Assembly: GCA_030614505.1 (NCBI GenBank)
Contig: JAUWTX010000157.1
Coordinates: 1 to 5,620, forward strand
From: Desulfuromonadales bacterium
GTDB taxonomy: Bacteria; Desulfobacterota; Desulfuromonadia; Desulfuromonadales; BM103
DNA length: 5,620 nt
Reading direction: 5' to 3'
Numbering within the stretch: the first letter of the stretch is position 1; each line of letters begins with the position of its first letter. The notes beneath the pieces were generated by a model. It saw nothing but the letters and a program-made list of their open reading frames with translations, had not been told where the DNA came from and made no database searches. A program made the position numbers and the translations under genes. This document shows positions 1 through 5,133 of the stretch, piece by piece.

Positions 1-51
1 ATAGGTAATTACAAGTCTGGTTGCAAGGGTTAAACCTGAATCCAATATGGC

Positions 52-699
52 CTATGACTTACGCACAAAAATCTCTCTGGCAAGTTCACCGTCAACAGCA
101 AATTCCGAATAGCCGACTTTGAAAATATATGAAGGAAAAGTCCGGATCACCTCCAGGTTACTGCCGGGAAGAACACCCATACTCATCAACTTGTGCATTT
201 TACTGACATCACTGGCAGCAAGATAGGCGATCTCTCCCTTCTCCCCAGCCTTGAGTTCAGTCAAAGCCACGACACCAACCTCCCCTTCCTGGCGTGCCTG
301 CTCACAGCAGGTTCCCGGTGGGATCGGCTTACCATGCGGACAGGTGGTCGGATGATTGAGCAACGTGCAGATCTTGGTGTCAACACCATGGTGCAACAGA
401 TGCTCAAACTCACAGGCTCTAGCATCGGCGGAGGCATCTTTGATATCCAGGATATCCATCATCAAGCGTTCAGCCAGACGATGGCGACGTACTGTCATAC
501 GCGCTTCTTCACGTCCCTCTTTACGCAAATGAACCCGTTCTCCACGGATTTCTATGTAAGCAAGTCGAGACAGCTCAGACAATCCTTCGTCATCGGGACC
601 GACTCCAAGAGTATCAAAGTGGGCCGCATTTTCGCCCTCCTCCACCGTGGCAATCCACAGAGATTCCAGGATTTCTTCAGCCTTGTCAGAAATTTTCAT
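52..699 (-). CDS. ideR: DtxR/IdeR-family metal-dependent regulator with C-terminal FeoA/SH3-like domain
   Basis: This 215-aa protein has the three-part build and length of DtxR/IdeR iron-dependent repressors. Residues 1-65 are a winged-helix-like region. Residues 70-110 are the metal-binding and dimerisation helices, with RRHRLAERL (71-79) and ACEFEH (95-100). Aligned by eye to DtxR, C96, E99 and H100 match its C102, E105 and H106, and H73 and E77 match H79 and E83. A Cys at the first position favours an iron-type over a manganese (MntR) type sensor. The DtxR M10 position appears to be E9. CPHGKPIPP (120-128) and C131-C132 follow, then a FeoA/SH3-like domain at about 143-215. The recognition-helix region (about 35-45, DDEGLSEL) is unusually acidic, so DNA binding is uncertain. 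The ATG at 699 has AGAAAGG 9 nt upstream. A 94-bp gap separates it from the Cys-rich gene; it may be the last gene of the feo operon. The symbol is by analogy with Geobacter. Confidence 0.85.
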   Translation of the reverse strand: MKISDKAEEILESLWIATVEEGENAAHFDTLGVGPDDEGLSELSRLAYIEIRGERVHLRKEGREEARMTVRRHRLAERLMMDILDIKDASADARACEFEHLLHHGVDTKICTLLNHPTTCPHGKPIPPGTCCEQARQEGEVGVVALTELKAGEKGEIAYLAASDVSKMHKLMSMGVLPGSNLEVIRTFPSYIFKVGYSEFAVDGELAREIFVRKS

Positions 700-737
700 A
701 TAGCAAAACCTTTCTTTATTACTAACAGCTTAACGGA

Positions 738-800
738 TCAAGGTTACAGGGCTAAGGGTTCTGGGCTAAGGGAAATCTTTAACCTTTAACCATTCACCCT
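738..800. repeat. Degenerate heptanucleotide tandem repeats
   Basis: Read on the plus strand from 738, the DNA divides into nine consecutive 7-nt units: TCAAGGT, TACAGGG, CTAAGGG, TTCTGGG, CTAAGGG, AAATCTT, TAACCTT, TAACCAT, TCACCCT. CTAAGGG occurs twice exactly (752-758 and 766-772), inside a 10-bp exact repeat GGGCTAAGGG (749-758 and 763-772). TAACCTT and TAACCAT are adjacent near-copies. The tract fills most of the gap between the Cys-rich gene and the DtxR-like gene, and its last unit includes the stop codon of the former. Function is unknown. Degenerate heptad tracts of this sort are known as intergenic repeats in other bacteria. I see no hairpin or promoter in it. Confidence 0.6.
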
Positions 801-967
801 TTATCTTTACCGCCTTTCAGGAGTTTGTCCAGAAACTCAGACACAACCGGATTCTCATGGCCACAATAGGGGCAATGAATTTTCCGACAACCACCAATAC
901 ATGCCCCACACCCTTCATCACGTAGCATCTCAGGCGTCAGTTCATGTTCACAAAAGGCGCACTTCAT
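794..967 (-). CDS. 57-aa Cys-rich, probable zinc-ribbon protein coupled to feoB
   Basis: This small soluble protein has seven cysteines in 57 residues: CxxC at C3/C6, then C20, C23 and C27 in CGACIGGC, and CPYC at C32/C35, with H9, H31 and H38 nearby. Such spacing suggests one or two zinc-ribbon or rubredoxin-like metal sites. There is no membrane segment, so it is not the Cys-rich membrane protein found beside feoB in Firmicutes. The C-terminal tail (about 43-57) is a short amphipathic stretch ending in Lys and Gly. The ATG at 967 overlaps the feoB stop codon by 4 nt (ATGA), with GGGG 5 nt upstream inside feoB, which points to translational coupling. The frame stays open upstream to another ATG at 1063, but that would lie deep inside feoB and is not favoured. 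A role as accessory or regulator of FeoB, like FeoC, is inference from position only. I do not recognise a named family. Confidence 0.8.
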   Translation of the reverse strand: MKCAFCEHELTPEMLRDEGCGACIGGCRKIHCPYCGHENPVVSEFLDKLLKGGKDKG

Positions 968-2916
968 AGAATCCCCGTCATCAGCAGGAACTGATTGAGT
1001 GACCAGCCCACGCTGAAAGCCAGGCCTGTAACCACAAAGAAGATTATCAGTGCCGTGCGCCAACCACGCTCTCTCTGCATGACCAGAAACTGCGCGACGC
1101 AGGGAACAAACAGGGTCAAGGTCACAGCAGCGACCGTCAACTGCACCGGGTCCAGCAGACCCTCAGTCTGCAAATCATAAAGACCGGCAGCACCAAAATC
1201 CCGCCGGAAAAAGCCTAAGATAAAGGCTGTCGAAGCCTCACCAGGCAGCCCGAGAAGGCGCATAATCGGATTGAACATCTCGACCAGCCACTCTAGAGCA
1301 CCACTCAATTTTCCAGCCCAGAGTAATACAGATGCAATCATGAAAAGTGGAAAGATTTCCAGGAAGTACCACTGCATACGGGTCAGGGTTTTGACCATGA
1401 CATTCTGCAGCTGCGGTAGCCGCATTGGTGGGATTTCCATGTAGAACATAGGCCGTTCACCAGGGACAACCTGAGCGGCAAGAAAGCCGACCAGCAGAAA
1501 AACACCAACCATGCAGACGAGCCAGACCATCAAGGCTCCCGGTACACTAGAAAGCAACCCCAGGATAACCCCCATTTGGGCGCTGCAGGGAATGGCAAGG
1601 GCGAGCAGGAGGGTGGCAATAACCCGCTCTCTGGTCGACTCCAGCGTCCGGGTAACAACCGTTGCCATGGTATCGCAACCAAAACCAAGCACCATTGGGA
1701 TCACGGCCCTGCCATTTAAACCGATCCTTTTAAAGACCCGGTCAACCAGCATGGCCAGCCTCGGGAAATAGCCGCTGTCTTCTATCACAGCAAAAGCAAT
1801 AAAGAAGGTTCCGACGATCGGTAAAATGATGGCCACGGCATAGCGCACCCCAAGAGTGAACAGGCCGTATTCACCAACCAGAAGTTCGTTGAGCCAATAC
1901 CAGGGGATATATTGCTCACACCAACCGATCACCCAGGGGTTGAGATACTCTTCAAAAATACCGCCTTCCAAAAAATCAACGATCGTACCGGCTCCAAAAA
2001 CACCAACGAACTGGTAGATTCCAAAGTAGAGGACAAGCAGCAACAAGGGAATACCGGTCCATGGGTTCATTGTCCAGTTGGAAAAGCGGTCGGCAAATAC
2101 TGGACGCTCACCTTCCTGCTGAGTTATGACGCCTGCCAGTAACCCTTTACAGATTCGTTTTCGTTCAAGGCTGATGCGCAGATGCAGATCGACGCGACGC
2201 GCGAAGACCGTTTCATTGACAGCATTTTCCACCTTGGCATACTGCGAGTTTTCCCTGTCCTGAACCCTTTGGACGATCTCTTCATCTCTCTGCAACAGCA
2301 TGAGTGTCAGGCAGCGCTTACTGAGAATATAGTCTCCCTGCATCAGGGTACTGATTTTCTGAATATCTTTTTCCAGATCAGTGGCATAAACAAAGGTCGT
2401 CTGGCGGGGCTGAAAATCACTGATCGCATCACGTAACTCCCAGAGGCCCCTTTTACCGCGACCGAGCGCACCACCGATAACAGGTATCTGCAGCTTTTCC
2501 TGCAACAAAGAGATATCGATCTGCATGCCGACCCGTTCGGCCTCATCCATGATGTTGACCAACAACAACACCGGCAGTCCGGCCTCTATGAGCTGCAACG
2601 TCATCGGCAACATCCGCTCAAGATTGCGGGCATCGATAACATGCACAACCACATATGGCGATTCCTCAAGAAGGATTCGGCGAGCAACCCGCTCTTCCTC
2701 AGTAATCGGCAGCAAAGAGTACATTCCCGGAGTATCAAGAACCAGGAAACTCTCATCAGCTATCTGGCACTGGCCGCGTGAAACCTCCACAGAGGTGCCC
2801 GGATAGTTGGAGACGGTCGTATAGCTCCCGGTCAAAGTGTTGAAGACCACACTTTTACCGACATTCGGGTTGCCAACCAGAATGATTTTCTTTTCATCAC
2901 GCTGTTGTTTTTGCAT
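964..2916 (-). CDS. feoB: Ferrous iron transport protein B (FeoB)
   Basis: This inner-membrane Fe(II) importer has an N-terminal GTPase domain and has 650 aa from the chosen start. G motifs are visible: G1 GNPNVGKS (15-22), switch I around NYPGTSVE (37-44), G3 DTPG (61-64) and G4 NIMD (121-124). The expected G5 region reads GGALGRGKRGL (148-158), without the usual Ser-Ala. A helical linker spans about 170-280. The membrane part has two Gate-like halves with many hydrophobic segments between 287 and 645. Conserved spots include EDSGY (379-383), GFGCDT (411-416), IPCSAQ (442-447), GFFRRDFG (568-575) and FVPC (603-606). It is shorter than E. coli FeoB (773 aa) but within the range of shorter FeoBs. 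The frame is open to 3009, but that start would overlap fur. ATG 2916 is 13 codons before G1 and has GGGAAGG 14 nt upstream. It lies 65 bp after fur, and no stand-alone feoA is present in the window. Confidence 0.96.
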   Translation of the reverse strand: MQKQQRDEKKIILVGNPNVGKSVVFNTLTGSYTTVSNYPGTSVEVSRGQCQIADESFLVLDTPGMYSLLPITEEERVARRILLEESPYVVVHVIDARNLERMLPMTLQLIEAGLPVLLLVNIMDEAERVGMQIDISLLQEKLQIPVIGGALGRGKRGLWELRDAISDFQPRQTTFVYATDLEKDIQKISTLMQGDYILSKRCLTLMLLQRDEEIVQRVQDRENSQYAKVENAVNETVFARRVDLHLRISLERKRICKGLLAGVITQQEGERPVFADRFSNWTMNPWTGIPLLLLVLYFGIYQFVGVFGAGTIVDFLEGGIFEEYLNPWVIGWCEQYIPWYWLNELLVGEYGLFTLGVRYAVAIILPIVGTFFIAFAVIEDSGYFPRLAMLVDRVFKRIGLNGRAVIPMVLGFGCDTMATVVTRTLESTRERVIATLLLALAIPCSAQMGVILGLLSSVPGALMVWLVCMVGVFLLVGFLAAQVVPGERPMFYMEIPPMRLPQLQNVMVKTLTRMQWYFLEIFPLFMIASVLLWAGKLSGALEWLVEMFNPIMRLLGLPGEASTAFILGFFRRDFGAAGLYDLQTEGLLDPVQLTVAAVTLTLFVPCVAQFLVMQRERGWRTALIIFFVVTGLAFSVGWSLNQFLLMTGIL

Positions 2917-2946
2917 AAATGTTCGTACTACCTTCCCGCATTTTAT

Positions 2947-2962
2947 TGATAAATTGTTTTCA
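2947..2962. promoter_or_regulatory. Possible weak Fur-box-like dyad in the feoB leader
   Basis: In the 65-bp gap between fur and feoB, the plus strand reads TGATAAATTGTTTTCA, an imperfect dyad with TGA and TCA ends and AT-rich arms. This is loosely like the 7-1-7 Fur box, but its centre is 2 bp rather than 1 and several positions differ. No convincing promoter was found beside it: TAAAAT occurs downstream on the minus strand without a good -35. It could be a second control point for feoB, or chance in AT-rich DNA. Confidence 0.22.
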
Positions 2963-2981
2963 GAAATTGGAAACAAAAAGA

Positions 2982-3431
2982 CTAAACTTGGCGACATTCC
3001 AGGCAACAACCGTAGAGCTCAAGACGATGCCGTTCTATGGTAAAGCCATGCGCCCCCGCGACCTCGAGCTGTAGTTCTTCGATACGTGGGTCCTCGAATT
3101 CAACGATCTTTCCACAGACAACACAGATCAAATGATCATGATGCTCGTCGCAATCACTCGCTTCATAACGTGCCTGGCCATCACCAAAATGCCGTTGCTC
3201 AGCAATACCGCATTCAGCAAAGAGCTTTAAGGTGCGATGGACAGTTGCATAACCAATATGGGGATTCCCCTTACGCAAACGAAGATAGAGGTCCTCAGTA
3301 GAAAGGTGCGAACCGGCACGCAGGAATTCATCCAGAATGATTTCCCGCTGACGTGTGGATTTCAACCCCTGAGTCAGAAGGAAATCCTTAAATTGGTTTT
3401 TTGTTTTGGTATTTGTTAGGATTTTTCTCAT
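2982..3431 (-). CDS. fur: Ferric uptake regulator, Fur family
   Basis: This cytoplasmic metal-dependent repressor has 149 aa, the usual family length. The N-terminal winged helix covers about 10-90, with recognition-helix sequence IGYATVHRTLKLF (59-71). The metal and dimerisation domain follows: H81 and E90, then the Fur signature HHDHLICVVCGKIVEF (97-112), which contains the structural-zinc pair C103/C106, then H128 and H135, and a second CxxC at C143/C146 near the C-terminus. The HHDHLIC...CGKIVEF stretch is closer to classic Fur than to Zur or PerR, but metal identity cannot be proved by sequence. The ATG at 3431 is the only ATG in this part of the frame. Its ribosome-binding sequence is weak: GGGA lies only 3 nt before the ATG. 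A strong promoter and an operator-like dyad sit just upstream, so autoregulation is likely. feoB follows by 65 bp. Confidence 0.95.
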   Translation of the reverse strand: MRKILTNTKTKNQFKDFLLTQGLKSTRQREIILDEFLRAGSHLSTEDLYLRLRKGNPHIGYATVHRTLKLFAECGIAEQRHFGDGQARYEASDCDEHHDHLICVVCGKIVEFEDPRIEELQLEVAGAHGFTIERHRLELYGCCLECRQV

Positions 3432-3433
3432 AA

Positions 3434-3473
3434 GTCCCGTCTAATTGAAAATGGATTTCAATTTAAACGGGAC
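3434..3473. promoter_or_regulatory. Nested palindrome at the fur promoter, candidate Fur operator
   Basis: The inner arms AATTGAAA (3443-3450) and TTTCAATT (3456-3463) are perfect inverted repeats around a 5-bp centre. Outer arms GTCCCGT (3434-3440) and ACGGGAC (3467-3473) are also perfect inverted repeats, set 2 and 3 bp away. The minus-strand core TGAAATCCATTTTCA shares the TGA...TCA ends and one nearly complete half (6 of 7) with the 7-1-7 Fur box TGATAATnATTATCA, about 10 of 14 positions overall. The core overlaps and runs downstream of the -10, where a repressor would block transcription. The outer arms reach into the promoter spacer on one side and the fur ribosome-binding region on the other. 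Fur as the binding protein is inference. Confidence 0.6.
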
Positions 3474-3488
3474 GCATTGTTATGTCAA
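3460..3488 (-). promoter_or_regulatory. Sigma-70-type promoter of fur
   Basis: On the minus strand, a perfect -35 TTGACA (3488-3483) is followed after exactly 17 bp by TAAATT (3465-3460), which matches 4 of 6 positions of TATAAT. The expected start site is near 3453, giving a fur leader of roughly 20 nt. The -10 lies inside the nested palindrome, consistent with repression by a protein bound there. This promoter probably serves fur and, by read-through, feoB and the genes after it. Confidence 0.7.
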
Positions 3489-3525
3489 GCAGATTCATGA
3501 AGTTTATTAGTGATTAACAAGAAAG

Positions 3526-3600
3526 GGGCAAGTATGGCGTATGCCGGGCAAGTCCACCATAGCTCAAAGGACGACGGTGGCACGCAACCCGCCGGCATTG
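3526..3600. repeat. Unidentified stem-forming intergenic element
   Basis: This GC-rich stretch lies between ccdA and fur. ATGCCGG (3541-3547) and CCGGCAT (3592-3598) can form a 7-bp outer stem. CCACC (3554-3558) and GGTGG (3576-3580) form an inner 5-bp stem, which competes with GTCC (3552-3555) pairing to GGAC (3569-3572). GGGCAAGT occurs twice, 20 bp apart (3526-3533, 3546-3553). On the plus strand the outer stem is followed by a T-rich run (about 3598-3613), like a loose terminator. Possible identities are a dispersed palindromic intergenic repeat, a structured RNA, or a terminator region. I match it to no named riboswitch or repeat family. Confidence 0.5.
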
Positions 3601-3610
3601 CTTTTGTCTT

Positions 3611-3638
3611 TTCGCGTCCCTCGACCCGCGTTCCGCGC
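3611..3638. repeat. Short GC-rich heptad repeats downstream of ccdA
   Basis: The plus strand splits into four 7-nt units: TTCGCGT, CCCTCGA, CCCGCGT, TCCGCGC, approximately YCCGCGT. The tract begins 14 bp beyond the ccdA stop codon. Its unit differs from the heptads at 738-800, but the 7-nt period is the same. It can also form a small CGCG/CGCG stem, so a minor role in ending ccdA transcription is possible, though no T-run follows on the minus strand. Confidence 0.45.
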
Positions 3639-3652
3639 TACTGTTTTTAAAA

Positions 3653-4399
3653 CTAACCTTGGATAGGAAACCACTGGTAGAGGTACATAGTGAGTTGTCC
3701 CATAAGATTGAACATAAGCATGATACCGACAGCCATCAGCATAACGCCGGTGCCTATTTCAATCAAACGGATGTGCTTGCGGAAACGCTTAAAAGCAGTC
3801 AGAAACTGGTGAAAGAGAAGGCCGGAGATCAGAAACGGGACACCCAGTCCCAGGGAGTAGACTGAGAGCAAGGCAACACCCTCACCAACATTACCGGATC
3901 TGGCAGCGACCACGAGAATTGAGGCGAGGATTGGACCAATACAGGGGGTCCAGCCGGCAGCAAAGGCAAGACCAACAACAAAGGTGCCGATAAAACCGCT
4001 AGGTTTTTTATGCAGTTGAACCCTTTTTTCACCCAGCAGAACGCCAAAGTGAAACAAACCTGTCATATGAATTCCGAACAGGAAAATCAACAACCCGCCA
4101 ATCTTTTCGACATACTCCAACCCCTCACGAAGGTGGAGCTGAAATTTGCTGGAAGCAACTCCGGCAATGGCACCCAGCGTGACAAAAACGACTGTAAAGC
4201 CAAGAATAAAGCAGAGAGAGTGAAGTAGAACCGTCAGGCGGACCTTGGCATTGGGGTGTGCTTCTTCGAGCTGACTGAAGGACAGCCCGGTAATATAGGT
4301 CAGATACGAGGGAATCAGCGGTAACACACAGGGTGACGCAAAGGACAAAATCCCGGCGGTAAACGCAATCCAATAGGTTATGTCAGCTGCCTGCTGCAA
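3653..4399 (-). CDS. ccdA: Cytochrome c biogenesis protein CcdA (thiol-disulfide transmembrane transporter)
   Basis: This integral membrane protein passes electrons from cytoplasmic thioredoxin across the membrane to periplasm-facing thioredoxins, which keep apocytochrome c heme-binding cysteines reduced. It has 248 aa and about six hydrophobic segments (near 8-35, 57-82, 98-120, 135-165, 174-200, 212-236), the usual short DsbD-like form. The two redox cysteines sit in family contexts: C24 in ASPCVLPLIPSYL and C153 in AGWTPCIGP. An extra C63 is in a membrane segment. The start is TTG at 4399: upstream the frame reaches a stop within five codons with no ATG or GTG, and the next ATG is at residue 112. 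AAGGG lies 7 nt before the TTG, overlapping the tlpA stop. It follows tlpA by 4 bp, so the two are surely co-transcribed, and the thioredoxin is its likely partner. Confidence 0.93.
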   Translation of the reverse strand: MQQAADITYWIAFTAGILSFASPCVLPLIPSYLTYITGLSFSQLEEAHPNAKVRLTVLLHSLCFILGFTVVFVTLGAIAGVASSKFQLHLREGLEYVEKIGGLLIFLFGIHMTGLFHFGVLLGEKRVQLHKKPSGFIGTFVVGLAFAAGWTPCIGPILASILVVAARSGNVGEGVALLSVYSLGLGVPFLISGLLFHQFLTAFKRFRKHIRLIEIGTGVMLMAVGIMLMFNLMGQLTMYLYQWFPIQG

Positions 4400-4403
4400 G
4401 TTG

Positions 4404-4940
4404 CTACCCTTTCGTCAATCCTTTGAAGTACGCAATGGTTTCAGGATGCGCCCAGTCAATTGCACCGATGACCTTATCGTCAATTATACCATCTTTTCGG
4501 ATTACAAATGATTCAGGGAATTTGTAAACCCCATAAAGATTCTGCACGACCCCCTGATCATCATAAAGAACAGAAAAAGTATGCGGAGACTTCTTCAGGA
4601 AATCAGGGACAAGGGCCCGGCCATTCTCCTCAATATTAATCGCCAGCATGACAAAATCTTCCCCTGCCATGGCTTTATTGAGCTTGTCCATCGAGGGCAT
4701 TTCTGCCCTGCAAGGTGGACACCAGATCGCCCAGAAATTCACAAGGACAACTTTACCACGCAAACCTGAAAGAGACACTTTATTGCCCAGCGTGTCCTCA
4801 AGCTGAAAGTCAGGAGCAACAGTACCCAGAGCAACCAACTGAGCCGGCTCGTAAGTTGGCCGCGAACTACTGGCGGAACCGAGATAGAGAGAGCCACCAA
4901 CCAACATCAACACAACAACAATTAACACCAGACGACGCAT
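4404..4940 (-). CDS. Membrane-anchored thioredoxin-like protein, TlpA/ResA family
   Basis: This 178-aa protein starts with positively charged MRR and a hydrophobic segment (about 4-21) that would anchor it in the inner membrane with the rest in the periplasm. No lipobox Cys is present. The thioredoxin-like domain spans about 40-175: APDFQLEDT (42-50), RGKVVLVNFWAIWCPPC (61-77) with the active-site pair C74/C77, and the conserved Pro before a beta strand at P142 (KFPESFVI). The WCPPC motif and the APDF...LRGKVVLVNFW pattern are typical of TlpA/ResA proteins that reduce disulfides in apocytochrome c. The ATG at 4940 has AGAAGGG 6 nt upstream. ccdA begins 4 bp after its stop and would supply reductant. 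Cytochrome c maturation is the likely role, but general periplasmic thiol reduction is possible, so no symbol is given. Confidence 0.92.
   Translation of the reverse strand: MRRLVLIVVVLMLVGGSLYLGSASSSRPTYEPAQLVALGTVAPDFQLEDTLGNKVSLSGLRGKVVLVNFWAIWCPPCRAEMPSMDKLNKAMAGEDFVMLAINIEENGRALVPDFLKKSPHTFSVLYDDQGVVQNLYGVYKFPESFVIRKDGIIDDKVIGAIDWAHPETIAYFKGLTKG
4407..4411 (-). promoter_or_regulatory. Ribosome-binding site that fixes the TTG start of ccdA
   Basis: AAGGG on the minus strand lies 7 nt before the TTG at 4399 and overlaps the last codons of tlpA. Because no ATG or GTG is available in this part of the frame, this site decides the ccdA start. A ribosome ending tlpA would already sit over it, so coupled translation is likely. 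Confidence 0.65.
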
Positions 4941-4969
4941 AACGAACCCTTCTGTTCCCTACAAAAATA

Positions 4970-5009
4970 GTTATATATTCATGTAAACCCACGTAGAACA
5001 AAATGTCAA
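4970..5009 (-). promoter_or_regulatory. Possible promoter region of the tlpA-ccdA operon
   Basis: A perfect -35-like TTGACA lies at 5009-5004 on the minus strand, but the hexamer at 17-bp spacing (TTACAT) matches only 3 of 6 positions of TATAAT. A better AT-rich block, TATATAAC (4977-4970), is too far away to pair with it. TTTACA further downstream could be another -35, but no -10 is evident at the right distance. A promoter somewhere in this gap is likely because the preceding gene ends 193 bp away, but the exact site is unclear. Confidence 0.3.
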
Positions 5010-5064
5010 CCGATCACAACATCCGTTTTGATAACCCATGAACCGGTCTATCTGTATTCTCCCT

Positions 5065-5086
5065 AATCCATCTTGAATCATGGATT
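5065..5086. repeat. Small inverted repeat upstream of tlpA
   Basis: AATCCAT (5065-5071) and ATGGATT (5080-5086) form a perfect 7-bp inverted repeat around an 8-bp spacer, in the gap between the sigma-54 activator gene and tlpA. It may be an operator half-site pair or the stem of a weak terminator for the activator gene. On the plus strand four T residues occur at its 3' edge, while on the minus strand no T-run follows. Confidence 0.35.
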
Positions 5087-5133
5087 TTCATGCCATGTGC
5101 CACTCTACAACGCGCCACGGGTTGTAACACATA

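Noticed and set aside
26..37. DtxR-type operator suggested by the short dyad AGGGTTAAACCT downstream of the regulator.
   Set aside because: Too short and imperfect compared with the 19-bp DtxR/IdeR box. The gene it would control is not in the window.
749..772. DtxR/IdeR box in the heptad tract, because GGCTAA resembles half of that box.
   Set aside because: The copies are direct, not inverted, so there is no dyad. The 7-nt periodicity explains them better.
193..789. Long plus-strand reading frame opposite the DtxR-like gene.
   Set aside because: It is antisense to a clear protein gene, has no family features, and runs into the heptad repeats. It is a shadow of the codon usage on the other strand.
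964..1063. N-terminal extension of the Cys-rich protein from an ATG at 1063.
   Set aside because: It would overlap the end of feoB by about 100 bp, and the added residues show no motif. The ATG at 967 with the ATGA overlap and a nearby GGGG is the better start.
2917..3009. N-terminal extension of FeoB by 31 residues from an ATG at 3009.
   Set aside because: It would overlap the end of fur. ATG 2916 places the G1 motif at the usual distance from the N-terminus and has a purine-rich site upstream.
3485..3598. A 37-codon minus-strand reading frame through the stem-forming element.
   Set aside because: No ribosome-binding site. Its stop lies inside the fur -35 element and the peptide (MPAGCVPPSSFELWW...) has no recognisable domain. 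It looks like chance coding across a palindromic element.
3541..3600. GEMM-I (c-di-GMP) riboswitch on the plus strand.
   Set aside because: Only GGGCAA and ACGCAA around one stem agree. The GNRA tetraloop, its receptor stem and the 3' conserved block are not seen, and there is no plus-strand gene downstream.
5083..5103. Sigma-54 (-24/-12) promoter for tlpA, suggested by TGGCAC on the minus strand.
   Set aside because: The -12 position reads ATGA rather than TTGC, so the essential GC is missing.
5106..5126. Rho-independent terminator after the sigma-54 activator gene (TACAAC/GTTGTA stem).
   Set aside because: The stem is only 6 bp with a 9-nt loop, and no T-run follows on the minus strand.
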